From: Methylobacterium frigidaeris
GTDB taxonomy: Bacteria; Pseudomonadota; Alphaproteobacteria; Rhizobiales; Beijerinckiaceae
Direction: 5' to 3'
Assembly: GCF_022179185.1 (NCBI RefSeq)
Contig: NZ_BPQJ01000018.1
Span: forward strand, 81,048-145,047
Length of the DNA stretch: 64,000 bases
The position numbers and the translations under genes were made by a program. Shown here piece by piece: positions 53,621-61,530 of the stretch. The notes under the pieces were generated by a model that was given only the letters and a program-made list of their open reading frames with translations, was not told the DNA's origin and made no database searches. Within the stretch, counting starts at the first letter, position 1; the number at the start of each line of letters is the position of its first letter.

Positions 53621-53870
53621 GCGTCTCGGCCTCGGGGGTGCGGAAATAGGGCTCGACCGAGCCCTTCAGCTTCACGGTCATCGGGTTGCCGAAGCGGTCG
53701 CGGGCATTGCCGGCGGCGAGCCGCACCCAGCCCTCGCTCACGCAATATTCCTCGACATTGGTCTTCTCGACGCCCTTGAAGCGGACGCCGACGCCGCGCT
53801 CGAGCAGGGCGGCGTCGTGGAAGGGGCTGCGCGGGTCGGTGCTGAGGCGGTCGGGCGGGGTGTCGGTCAT
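53607..53870 (-). CDS. DUF3297 family protein
   Basis: An 87-residue cytoplasmic protein. Family blocks are PPDRLSTDPRSPFHDAALLERGVGVRFKG, NVEEYCVSEGWVRLAAG and NPMTVKLKGSVEPYF. The function is unknown and it is widespread in Proteobacteria. It is convergent with the VOC gene and the coding regions overlap by 14 bases, a tight packing worth noting. Confidence 0.9.
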   Translation of the reverse strand: MTDTPPDRLSTDPRSPFHDAALLERGVGVRFKGVEKTNVEEYCVSEGWVRLAAGNARDRFGNPMTVKLKGSVEPYFRTPEAETPNAG

Positions 53871-54102
53871 CGGTCTCGAGCCTTCGGAACTGTGTGGGCG
53901 CCCCAGTAGCTGCTCCCGGCGTCGCTGCCAATCCGCATCCGGGCCTGCCCGTACTTTGGAATTTTCATAATTCACCCAATAATATAGATCATGCGCTGCA
54001 AAGTAGAAACCCTCCAATATCACGCATAGATCTTGCGCGCACAGACGAGGTGCTGCATTCAAGGCGCGCCGATCCCCGGCACGATCCGAGACGGAGGCCG
54101 CG

Positions 54103-54225
54103 ATGGCGCGAGCGCTGATCCTGATTCATGGCTGCGCGGGCCTGATCCGCGAAGGATGGCCCCCGGTCGGCCTGCCCTGGGAGCGGCTGGTCTGCCTGCT
54201 CAGCGGATCGAGGAGCGCGCGATGA
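54103..54225 (+). CDS. Small 40-residue ORF coupled to the next gene
   Basis: MARALILIHGCAGLIREGWP and a short basic end, starting at an ATG eight bases behind ACGGAGG. Its stop (TGA) overlaps the ATG of the following gene (ATGA), the arrangement of a leader peptide or a translationally coupled small protein. No family known; the coding reality is inferred from the ribosome site and the overlap. Confidence 0.4.
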   Translation: MARALILIHGCAGLIREGWPPVGLPWERLVCLLSGSRSAR

Positions 54226-54548
54226 ACCTGCACCAGCGCGAGCGCCTGCGGGAAGAGGCCGAGGCACGCGGGCAGGCCGCCCTGGAACAGGCCCTGACGC
54301 TGGCCTTCTGGGACGCCCTGGAGCGGGGCCCGCTGCCGCCGATGGCGGCGCTCGAGGCCGCCGCCCGCACGGTCGGCACGCTCTACCGCCAGATCGCCTC
54401 CCTGCACGGCCCGGCGCCGCGCTGCGGCTGCGGCTGGCAGCCCGAGCCCGACGAGGACCTGATCCGGCTCGAGGCGATGCTCGCCGCGGCCCTGATCGAG
54501 CGGCCCAGGCCAAGTCTGGCCGACCTGCCGGTGGCTGGGCGGGCCTGA
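54222..54548 (+). CDS. Hypothetical helical protein
   Basis: A 108-residue Glu/Arg/Ala-rich product with helices REEAEARGQAALEQALTLAFWDALERG and MAALEAAARTVGTLYRQIAS, then GPAPRCGCGWQPEPDEDLIRLEAML. It starts at 54222 behind GAGGAG, overlapping the small ORF stop. It has a single Cys-Gly-Cys. No family is recognised; the longer upstream frame to 54033 is rejected because it has no ribosome site. Confidence 0.6.
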   Translation: MNLHQRERLREEAEARGQAALEQALTLAFWDALERGPLPPMAALEAAARTVGTLYRQIASLHGPAPRCGCGWQPEPDEDLIRLEAMLAAALIERPRPSLADLPVAGRA

Positions 54549-54614
54549 GGGCGCCGGCAGGGTCAGCCGGCAGAAAGGATGCCGGGGGCGTCCGCACTCG
54601 ACGGGTTCGCCGGA

Positions 54615-54637
54615 GCGGGCGCGGGCCTCGCGCCCGC
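54615..54637. terminator. Hairpin between convergent genes
   Basis: Arms GCGGGCGCG / CGCGCCCGC with a five-base loop, placed between the plus-strand gene ending at 54548 and the minus-strand deaminase ending at 54696. Confidence 0.45.
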
Positions 54638-54695
54638 CACGGCGCGCCCGCGGCGGAGCGGCGCTGGGCCCGATCGGCCCGGCGGGTCGCAGGGC

Positions 54696-55178
54696 TCAGT
54701 ACGGCACCCGGTCGGCCTTGTCGTGGTACTTCTTCCAGATCTCGACCGCCTCGGCCCGCATGATCTGACGGGTCGGAATCGAGCGCTCGCTCACCGGTTT
54801 CTTCAGCTCGCCGTAGATCATGCTGTCGTCGAAATCGCCGTAGCGGAGCGCGTCCTCGTTGGTGGAGGCGTAGTAGATCGTCTTGATGCCGGCCCAGCAG
54901 GCCGCCGCCATGCACATCGGGCAGGGTTCGGCGCTGGTATAGAAGGTGGCGTCGCGCAGCTTGAAGCTGCCTTGCGCCTTGCAGGCCTTGCGGATCGCCT
55001 CCATCTCGCCGTGCCAGGTCGGGTCGTTCTCGGCGACGACGCGGTTGGCGCCCTCGGCCAGGACCTTGCCGTCCTGAACGATCACGCTGCCGAACACCCC
55101 GCCGGCGCTCTAGACCAGCGAGGTCTTCTCCGACAACGCGATGGCGCGCGTCATGAAAGCCTTGTCGTCTTCCGTCAT
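54696..55178 (-). pseudogene. Nucleoside deaminase (guanine deaminase-like) interrupted by an in-frame amber codon
   Basis: Read from the ATG at 55178 (MTEDDKAFMTRAIALSEKTSLV) the frame meets TAG at 55112-55110 (codon 23), then continues in the same frame as a typical cytidine/guanine deaminase-fold enzyme: HGEMEAIR with the zinc His and catalytic Glu, AEPCPMC with two zinc Cys, and the family C-terminus EIWKKYHDKADRVPY. The upstream part also matches the family, so the stop is a nonsense change rather than a wrong start. A GTG just after it (55097) could restart a 133-residue product lacking the first helix. About 160 residues are expected intact. Confidence 0.8.
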
Positions 55179-55197
55179 CGCAGGATCCTTTCGTGTC

Positions 55198-56139
55198 TCA
55201 GGACAGGAGGGTGAAGAGGGTGATCTCGGCCGCGTAGAGCCCCAGCACGACGCCCGCGCCGAGGGCCTCGACGCGCCGGCGGCGATCCGGCGCCGGGTCG
55301 AGCCACCAGCCGAGCGCGGCGGTCGCGACGCGCATCAGGAGCCAGGAGACCAGCGCCACGCTGATCGCGTTGCCGATGAAGGTCGCGACCGCCAGCGGCA
55401 ATCCGTCGGTGAGCGGGGAGAGAAAGCGGATCTCCAGCATCACCACCGGAAACAGCACCAGCAGGACCAGCGCGGTCTGCGTCCAGGCCGGCGGTGCCGC
55501 GCCAGCCCCCTCCGGGAACTAGCCCGCGAAGGGGGCGTCGAGCCGTCGGCTGGTCCAGGTGGAGACAGCCGGTTCGGCCTGGCGAAGCAGCGCCTGCCGC
55601 TCGGGGGAACCGAGCCAGGCATCGAGCTGGGCCGGCGTCGCGAAGCGCACGAGCGTCGTCCAATGCGCGATCTGCGGCGGCAGGGGAGCCTGGACGAGCG
55701 TGCCCGCGTAGCCGGGAAACCGGGCCTGCGCGCCCTGCACCGACTCGGCCCAGGCACGGAACGCCTGCTCCCGTCCGCGCTCGACCCGCGTCGCGATCAC
55801 CTCGGTCACGCAGGCCAGGGCGTAGAAATCGGGGGCGGCCTCGTCCGTCGCGGCGGGGTGGTCGGGATGGAGCAGGGGCTCCAGCGCCGCGAGGCAATCC
55901 GCCCGGACCGGTCCGCCGCGCCACGCCTCGAGCGCCGCCGCCGTGCGGAAGCGCTGGACGACGTGCCAGTCCGGCACCTGCGGGGCAACCGGGACGACCT
56001 CGATGCTGACGAAGCCTGGCGCCTCGCCGGCCACCCGGGTCAGCGCCGCCTGCCAGCCCGCGAAATCGTCCTCGGCGCCGGGCCTGAGGCTGACCCGGGT
56101 CACGATCGCTGTCGCGCGGGACGGGCTTGGCGCGTTCAT
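55198..56139 (-). pseudogene. Antibiotic biosynthesis monooxygenase (two ABM domains + membrane tail) interrupted by an amber codon
   Basis: The ATG at 56139 opens 206 codons with two ABM ferredoxin-like domains (TAIVTRVSLRPGAEDDFAGWQ and ACVTEVIATRVERGREQAFRAWAES), ending RLDAPFAG, then TAG at 55521-55519. The same frame continues as FPEGAGAAPPAWTQTALVLL, with membrane helices (FPVVMLEIRFLSPLTDG, LPLAVATFIGNAISVALVSWLLM and the C-terminal helix) to 55198. Related proteins I know read FAGWFPEG here without a break, so the codon was probably TGG (Trp). The intact form would be about 313 residues. The truncated ABM part is still a complete-looking soluble protein. Confidence 0.75.
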
Positions 56140-56494
56140 GAAGGCCTGGCTTCCTAAGGGTCACCCGACAAGAGGCGCCCGCAGGATGTGCGGCCGGGAC
56201 TTACCAGCGTCTTAGAGCTAGGACACAAACTTGCTGCAATGACTGGATCCGAGGTAGACTACGAGTTCCTCGTCGAGGATCGACCGGACGGGGGCGTGAT
56301 CGACGAGGCCCATCGCTCAATTAAAAGGCGGGTCGGGGTCGGATTTTGCCTCGGGTTCTCCTGCGGCAGCCGGCATGAGATCCGACGTGGCGGGCGGTGC
56401 CGGAGCCCGCGGGCGGCGAATGCCCGGGCTCCGGCCTCCGGGACCGATCCGCGCGGCGCGGGGCCGGCACCGGACCGGCCGGCGGCAGGCCGCG
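56140..56494. other. 355-base gap with no supported gene
   Basis: A plus-strand frame starting near 56188 (MTGSEVDYEFLVEDRPDGG in its first part) looks mildly protein-like but soon becomes Arg-rich noise. Composition is more AT-rich around 56210-56340. It may be a decayed element; I cannot name it. Confidence 0.4.
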
Positions 56495-56854
56495 TCAGCG
56501 CGGCGCCGTGCCGTCCGGCCGGGTCGACGGCATCCCGCCCGGAGCGTCCGGGTAGGCGGTGCTCGGCACCGGGCCGGCCTGGCCGACGGAGCTGCTCGGG
56601 GCCGCGGTGCGGCTCGCATCCGCGGCACCGGAGGGACGGGGCGCCGCCGGGCACGGGCCGGGGCCCGAGCAGGCGGCGTGGTCGGTCGCGACCGCGCGGC
56701 CGTCCCGCTCGGCCGCCGGGGCGCCGCCGGGGCTGCCCGGATAGGCCGCGGCCCCGCCGGGCTCCCGTGCGGGGGCGGCCGGAGTCGGCGAGCCCTGGGC
56801 GAGTGTGGGGCCGGCCGCGAGGATGGCGAGCAGGGGCAGGATGAGCCGGCGCAT
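56495..56854 (-). CDS. Secreted Pro/Ala/Gly-rich hypothetical protein
   Basis: A 119-residue product with a signal peptide (MRRLILPLLAILAAGPTLAQ) and a low-complexity mature part containing two similar segments (AAYPGSPGGAPAAERDG and TAYPDAPGGMPSTRPDG) that may be degenerate repeats. Its ATG overlaps the GMC stop by one base (TGATG), so it is the last gene of the oxidoreductase operon. Two cysteines lie in ACSGPGPCP. No family recognised. Confidence 0.6.
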   Translation of the reverse strand: MRRLILPLLAILAAGPTLAQGSPTPAAPAREPGGAAAYPGSPGGAPAAERDGRAVATDHAACSGPGPCPAAPRPSGAADASRTAAPSSSVGQAGPVPSTAYPDAPGGMPSTRPDGTAPR

Positions 56855-58422
56855 CAGATGTCTCGCCTCTGCATCGCGCCGGCAATGTGGTCGGCCTGGC
56901 GGAGCGCCAGCGCCACGATGGTCAGGGTCGGGTTGCAGGCCGCTCCGGAGGTGAACTGGCTGCCGTCGGAGACGAACAGGTTCTTGATGTCGTGGGTCCG
57001 GCCGAAACTGTTGAGCACCCCGTCCCGTGGCTTCGCGCTCATCCGGTTGGTGCCCATGTTGTGGGTGCTCGGATAGGGCGTGACGGGGTAGGTGACGGTG
57101 GCCCCGACCGCCTCGTAGATCGCCGCGCCCTGCTTGTAGGCGTGGTTGCGCATCGCGACGTCGTTGGGATGGTCGTCGTAGTGGACGCTCGCCACCGGCA
57201 TCCCGTGCTTGTCCTTGACCCTCGGGTCGAGGGTGATGCGGTTCGTCTCCTGCGGCATGTCCTCGCCGACGAGCCACATCCCGGCCATGCGCGGATACTG
57301 CTCCATGGCGCTGGTGAAGGAGCGGCCCCAGGCGCCGGGATTGAGGAAGGCCGCCATGAACGGCACGCCGAGGGAGACCGTCTCCATCTCGTAGCCGCCG
57401 GAGAAGCCGCGGTTGGGGTCGTGATGCGCCTCGTCGCGGATGATGCCCGCCATGGTCGTGCCGCGATACATGTGCACCGACTTCTCGAACACGCCGTAGA
57501 CGCTGCCGGTCATGTGCCGCATGTAGTTGCGGCCGACCTGCCCCGAGGAATTGGCGAGCCCGTCGGGGAACATCGACGAGGCACTGTTGAGCAGGAGCCG
57601 CGGACTCTCGATCGAGTTGCCGGCCACCGCGACGATGCGGGCCTTCTGGCGCTGCAGCTTGCCCTCGGCATCGGCGTAGACCACCCCCGTCACCTTGCCC
57701 GACGCGTCGTGCTCGATGCGCAGGGCCATGCAGTTCGGCCGCACCTCGAGGTTCCCGGTCTCCTCGCCGCGGGGGATCTCGGCGATCAGGGTCGACCACT
57801 TCGCGCCGGACTTGCAGCCCTGGAAGCAGAAGCCGATCTGCTGGCACGCGCCGCGGTCGTGCCGCTCCTGGCTGTTGATCGCCATCCGGCCGGTATGGAC
57901 CTCCTTGTAGCCGACGAGGCGGGCGCCGGCCTCCAGCACCTTGTAGTTGTTGTTGCCCGGCAGGCCCGGGATGCCGTTGGTGCGGGTCACGCCCATGCGG
58001 TCCTCGGCCTTCTCGTACCAGGGATCGAGCTCGACCCGAGTGATCGGCCAATCGAGGAGGTTGGCGCCCGGCATCGCGCCGTAATGGTCGCGGATGCGGA
58101 ACTCGTGCTCCTCGAAGCGCAACGAGGCGCCGGCCCAATGCACCGTCGAGCCGCCCACCGCCTTGACGATCCAGGCCGGCAGGTTGGGGAAGTCCCGCGC
58201 CACCCGCCACGAGCCCGAGGTGGTGCGCATGTCGGTCCAGGCGAGCTGGGCGAAGCTCGCCCACTCGTCGTTGACGAAGTCCTCCACGTTGTGGCGGGCG
58301 CCCGCCTCGAGGATGACGGTGCGGATGCCCTTGAGCGCCAGCTCGGTGCCGAGCGTGCCGCCGCCGGCGCCCGAGCCGACGATGACGACGAGCCCGTCGT
58401 CGTTCAGGTCGAATGTGGCCAT
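56854..58422 (-). CDS. GMC family oxidoreductase (gluconate/alcohol dehydrogenase-like large subunit)
   Basis: A 522-residue flavoprotein. FAD-binding GSGAGGGTLGTELALKG lies near residue 17, the GMC block VGGSTVHWAGASLRF near 90, CQQIGFCFQGCKSGAKWS near 195, and the C-terminal SDGSQFTSGAACNPTLTIVALALRQADHI carries the active-site region. Members pair with a small Tat-exported subunit and a cytochrome c to oxidise sugars or alcohols in the periplasm. Here the small subunit is encoded just upstream; no cytochrome gene is present in the operon. Ribosome site GGAGGAAACC. Confidence 0.9.
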   Translation of the reverse strand: MATFDLNDDGLVVIVGSGAGGGTLGTELALKGIRTVILEAGARHNVEDFVNDEWASFAQLAWTDMRTTSGSWRVARDFPNLPAWIVKAVGGSTVHWAGASLRFEEHEFRIRDHYGAMPGANLLDWPITRVELDPWYEKAEDRMGVTRTNGIPGLPGNNNYKVLEAGARLVGYKEVHTGRMAINSQERHDRGACQQIGFCFQGCKSGAKWSTLIAEIPRGEETGNLEVRPNCMALRIEHDASGKVTGVVYADAEGKLQRQKARIVAVAGNSIESPRLLLNSASSMFPDGLANSSGQVGRNYMRHMTGSVYGVFEKSVHMYRGTTMAGIIRDEAHHDPNRGFSGGYEMETVSLGVPFMAAFLNPGAWGRSFTSAMEQYPRMAGMWLVGEDMPQETNRITLDPRVKDKHGMPVASVHYDDHPNDVAMRNHAYKQGAAIYEAVGATVTYPVTPYPSTHNMGTNRMSAKPRDGVLNSFGRTHDIKNLFVSDGSQFTSGAACNPTLTIVALALRQADHIAGAMQRRDI

Positions 58423-58521
58423 GGTTTCCTCCGGTCCGCGCGGCCGGTCGCGGCCGGGCCGGCGCGGCTGTTCATTGATTGTTCTTTTATTGACGGTGGG
58501 CTTGTTCGGGCGGCCGGCCGG

Positions 58522-59070
58522 TCAGACCTTCGGCAGCCAGTCGATGTCGTTGAAGCCGCGGTGGATGTAGCCGCCCTTGTCGGCCGACGGTCCCTCGTAG
58601 CCGAATTTCGGCCAGAGCTCGGGCTGGTTGTAGAGCGAGACGACGAGGTCGGAGCGGATCTTCTTGAAGAAGTCGGTGTGGCTGATGCCCTCGAGTACCG
58701 CGACCCGGTCGGCCTCCCAGCCGATCTGGGCGTAGTTGACCTTGTGGCGGGCCTGCGCGTCCTCGTCGAGGCGGCGCACCCCCTGCGTGAGAAGCGCCTT
58801 CACGCCCGGGTCGGCGGCGGCCTTGCCGTCCCAGGGCTTGATCGCCGTGATGTAGTAGACGTCGCCGAGGAAGTCGTGCGGGTAGATGTCCCGCGCCATC
58901 TTCACCAGGGTCTTCAGCTCGGCCGGCGCGAGCGCAGCGCCGTTCTCGGCCCAGGCCTCCGAGACCGGGAGCCCGGCGCCGCTGGCGAGCGCCGCGGCGG
59001 GGGCCGCCACGGCGGCGCTCCGCAGGAAGCCGCGGCGGCTGAACCGCGTGCGCGGATCGACTTCTCTCAT
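58522..59070 (-). CDS. Gluconate 2-dehydrogenase subunit 3 family protein (Tat substrate)
   Basis: A 182-residue partner of the GMC subunit. A twin-arginine signal (SRRGFLRSAAVAAPAAALASG, residues 11-31) shows folded export, presumably carrying the GMC subunit along. The mature part has LKTLVKMARDIYPHDFLGDVYYITAIKPWD and SLYNQPELWPKFGYEGPSADKGGYI, typical of this family. It lies 99 bases upstream of the GMC gene on the same strand. The longer frame to 59583 belongs to the glyoxalase region in another frame. Confidence 0.9.
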   Translation of the reverse strand: MREVDPRTRFSRRGFLRSAAVAAPAAALASGAGLPVSEAWAENGAALAPAELKTLVKMARDIYPHDFLGDVYYITAIKPWDGKAAADPGVKALLTQGVRRLDEDAQARHKVNYAQIGWEADRVAVLEGISHTDFFKKIRSDLVVSLYNQPELWPKFGYEGPSADKGGYIHRGFNDIDWLPKV

Positions 59071-59156
59071 CGGGTGTCTCCTCTCTGATGCTTCTTGTGG
59101 TTTCGATGCCGGCCCGGGGCGCGTCTTCGCGCGCTTGCCGGGCCGCCGGACTGCGC

Positions 59157-59552
59157 TCAGCCGAAGCGGCCGCCCTTCTGGATCACCTCGATCTTGTAGC
59201 CGTCCGGATCGGTGGCGAAGAAGAAGCGGGCCAGGGTCTTGCCCTGGTGCTGGAAGTCCTTGACCGGCGTCGCGGGCAACCCCTCGCTGGTGAAGCGGGC
59301 GTGCTCGGCATCGACGTCGTCCACCACCACCGCGAGGTGGCCGTAGCCATTGCCGAGGTCGTAGGGCTCGGTCCGGTCGAAGTTGACCGTCAGCTCCAGC
59401 TCGAACGGCGACGAGGGGTGGCGCAGGTAGACGAGCGCGAAACCGTCGAAGCCGACGCGCTCGGCGAGTTCGAGGCCGAAGGCGCGGGCGTAGTAGGCGC
59501 GGGACCGCTCCTCGTCGAGGACGCGGATCATCGAGTGCACGGGCTTGGCCAT
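59157..59552 (-). CDS. Lactoylglutathione lyase-like VOC protein
   Basis: A 131-residue glyoxalase I-like protein. VHSMIRVLDEERSRAYYARAFGLEL holds the first metal His; FELELTVNF the Glu ligand; NGYGHLAVVVDDVDA the second His; and FFFATDPDGYKIEVIQKG the second Glu. This is the complete ligand set of glyoxalase I, so methylglyoxal detoxification is plausible. It lies upstream of the GMC operon on the same strand, separated by 86 bases. Confidence 0.87.
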   Translation of the reverse strand: MAKPVHSMIRVLDEERSRAYYARAFGLELAERVGFDGFALVYLRHPSSPFELELTVNFDRTEPYDLGNGYGHLAVVVDDVDAEHARFTSEGLPATPVKDFQHQGKTLARFFFATDPDGYKIEVIQKGGRFG

Positions 59553-59854
59553 CGGCAGCAGGGACCTCGTTTCGCGTGAGCAACCGCTCGGGTGTCGCGG
59601 CTTAGACTAGCTCCAGGGAAGCGGCCGGGGTGGTAGCGGGCTGTGACGCGCGCGGGCCGGCGGCCGGACGCCCGCTCCCGCACGGGGACGCGCGACGACC
59701 GCGGCACCTCACCCGGGCCGGCCAGATCTTGTTCCGCTCTATCGCGTGCGCGAGGACACATCGCGGCGGGGAAGGGCCGTCTATGTTCGGATCATCGCAA
59801 CGGAGGCAGCCCGAAACCACCGGCCTGCACTGCGAAAAGGAGACTGAATACCAG
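59553..59854. other. Intergenic stretch between divergent genes
   Basis: A 302-base GC-rich gap that should contain the promoters of both flanking genes. No convincing -35/-10 pair or repeat was seen. Confidence 0.35.
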
Positions 59855-60118
59855 ATGAAGACCCGTATCGCCGCCGTCGTCACCGCTCTTGTCCTTGGCG
59901 CCGCTCCGATCTCGTCCGCCATGGCATTCAGCCCCAACTCCCCCGCGAACCCGTTCTGGAGCCAGGACGTCGAGACCACGGGCTCGATCGGCTCCGCCAA
60001 CACCAGCGTGCCGTTCTACGGCGCCTGCCCGATGAGTTCGGCTGCCGAGGGCAACGCCAAGCAGCAGAACTTCCCGGTCAAGCAGTACGGCCAGACTGCC
60101 GGCGGCTACCGCTGCTGA
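59855..60118 (+). CDS. Small secreted hypothetical protein
   Basis: An 87-residue product with a signal peptide (MKTRIAAVVTALVLGAAPISSAMA, cleaved before FSPNS). The mature part contains FWSQDVETTGSIGSANTSVPFYGACP and a C-terminal GGYRC, with two cysteines that could form a disulfide. The ribosome site AAGGAGA precedes the ATG at 59855. It is followed 16 bases later by a 36-residue ORF and then a terminator, so the two form a short operon. I have no family for it; it has the style of Methylobacterium secreted proteins. Confidence 0.7.
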   Translation: MKTRIAAVVTALVLGAAPISSAMAFSPNSPANPFWSQDVETTGSIGSANTSVPFYGACPMSSAAEGNAKQQNFPVKQYGQTAGGYRC

Positions 60119-60134
60119 CCTCAAGGAGACGGAG

Positions 60135-60245
60135 ATGAGCGAGATGAAGCTTCTGCGTGCCGTGTCCTACGGCATGATCGGCGTCCTGGCCGGCGGCCTC
60201 GCCATGACGGTGGTCGGCACCGCCAACGCCCTGATCAACATGTAA
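60135..60245 (+). CDS. 36-residue single-pass membrane peptide
   Basis: MSEMKLLRAVSYGMIGVLAG and a second hydrophobic stretch, ending ALINM before TAA. A strong ribosome site (CAAGGAGACGGAG) lies directly before the ATG, and the next feature is a textbook terminator nine bases after the stop, which supports it as a real small gene of a two-gene operon. Function unknown. Confidence 0.65.
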   Translation: MSEMKLLRAVSYGMIGVLAGGLAMTVVGTANALINM

Positions 60246-60253
60246 CGCAACGG

Positions 60254-60280
60254 AAGGACCGCCTTGAGGGCGGTCCTTTT
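60254..60280 (+). terminator. Rho-independent terminator
   Basis: Arms AAGGACCGCC / GGCGGTCCTT with a five-base loop, followed by TTCG after a TTTT run. It ends the two-gene operon of small proteins. Confidence 0.85.
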
Positions 60281-60388
60281 CGCATGAGCGGGGTTCGCCC
60301 GATTGTCTAGTCGGTTTTCTCGCGGCCTCGTCGGAACCGCAGAGCTTCGGACCGCTTTGCACCTGCGGAAATCCCGCAGGAGATGGCC

Positions 60389-60685
60389 ATGCCACCGCTC
60401 GTCCGCCTCGTTCCCGCCCTGCTTCTCCTGGTGGCGAGTGCCGCCCCGGCCCTCGCGATCTCGGACCGGCGCGACCAGCCGACCCAGGCCGACATACCCG
60501 ACGGCGCGCGCGGCGACGGATCCGGGGTGGCCCCGCCCCAGGCGATCAAGCCCGACACCAAGGTGATGCCCGGCGATACCGGGCTGAGCGGCAATGCGCG
60601 GTCGCGGACCAACCCCCTCGAACAGCTCGACGCCAAGGACCGGCGCGCCACCGGCGGCGGCGACGGGGCCGGCGACCGGCGGTAA
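60389..60685 (+). CDS. Small secreted hypothetical protein
   Basis: A 98-residue product with signal peptide MPPLVRLVPALLLLVASAAP (cleavage near ALA) and a disordered polar tail (SDRRDQPTQADIPDG, QAIKPDTKVMPGDTGLSGN). The ATG at 60389 is eight bases after CAGGAG; the ATG at 60383 is too close to it. It lies upstream of the YidB-like gene. No family recognised. Confidence 0.6.
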   Translation: MPPLVRLVPALLLLVASAAPALAISDRRDQPTQADIPDGARGDGSGVAPPQAIKPDTKVMPGDTGLSGNARSRTNPLEQLDAKDRRATGGGDGAGDRR

Positions 60686-60746
60686 GGCAACCGCGGCCGA
60701 CGAACTCGGTTAACCATCGCGCGGCACGCGCGAGGGGGAGGCGTCC

Positions 60747-61475
60747 ATGGGTCTGCTCGATCAGGTCATCGGTTCGGTGCTCGGCAACGTCCTCGGCGGC
60801 GGGGGCCGCCATCAGGAGGGGAATCACGGAGGCGGCTCCGGGGCGATGTCGCCCCTGGTCAAGGCGCTGCTGATGCTGCTCGCCGCCAAGGCGATGCAGG
60901 GCGGCTTCGGCGACATCTTCGGTGGCGGCCGCCGGCCGGCGCCGCAGGGCGGACCCGAGGACGGCTACGCCCCGGACCCGCACGGCTACGGCATGCCCGA
61001 CCCGCGGGACGACGAGCCCCGCGGCCGGCGCGGCGAGGACCCGAACAATCCCTATTCCGACCTCGCCGGGATGCTCGACGGCCCGGGCGGCGGCACCGAG
61101 TCCCGTTACCCCTCCCCCTCCGGCGGAGGCATGCAGAATCCGTTCGACCAGGGCGCCGGGCCGTATTCCCGCCTCGATCGGGAGCAGCCGGAGGATGCGG
61201 CGGGCGGCGGCCTCGACCAGCTCATCGACCGGTTTCGCCAGGGCGGCCTCGGCGAGATGATCGAATCCTGGATCGGCCCGGGCCACAACCGGCCGATCCA
61301 GCCGCAGCAGCTCGCCCAGGCGCTCGGCCCCGACACGGTCGAGACCCTGAGCCGCCAGACCGGGATGGGCCGGGACGACCTGCTGGCGCAGCTCGCCCAG
61401 GTGCTGCCGGGCGTGGTCGACGGGTTGACGCCGCAGGGCCGGCGTCCGAACCACGACGAGATGCGCGGCTGGTGA
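60747..61475 (+). CDS. YidB family protein (DUF937-type)
   Basis: A 242-residue soluble protein. The N-terminal MGLLDQVIGSVLGNVLGG and the C-terminal half (about 150-235: GLDQLIDRFRQGGLGEMIESWIGPGHNRPIQPQQL, then LGPDTVETLSRQTGMGRDDLLAQLAQVLPGVVDGLTPQG) match the YidB family. A Gly/Pro-rich linker of about 90 residues separates them. The ribosome site GAGGGGGAGG is strong. The function of the family is not established. Confidence 0.88.
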   Translation: MGLLDQVIGSVLGNVLGGGGRHQEGNHGGGSGAMSPLVKALLMLLAAKAMQGGFGDIFGGGRRPAPQGGPEDGYAPDPHGYGMPDPRDDEPRGRRGEDPNNPYSDLAGMLDGPGGGTESRYPSPSGGGMQNPFDQGAGPYSRLDREQPEDAAGGGLDQLIDRFRQGGLGEMIESWIGPGHNRPIQPQQLAQALGPDTVETLSRQTGMGRDDLLAQLAQVLPGVVDGLTPQGRRPNHDEMRGW

Positions 61476-61530
61476 GCCTGAACCGGCGCCCGGACGGTGG
61501 CCGGGCGCCCGCACGCGACGGGGGACGCCC

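Noticed and set aside
55110..55521. Amber codons as pyrrolysine or other programmed recoding
   Set aside because: No recoding element or stem-loop is visible at either site and the genus is not known to use TAG as sense; kept only as a question in the findings.
56887..59088. 733-codon open frame on the plus strand
   Set aside because: Antisense to the GMC and subunit-3 genes, which are unambiguous.
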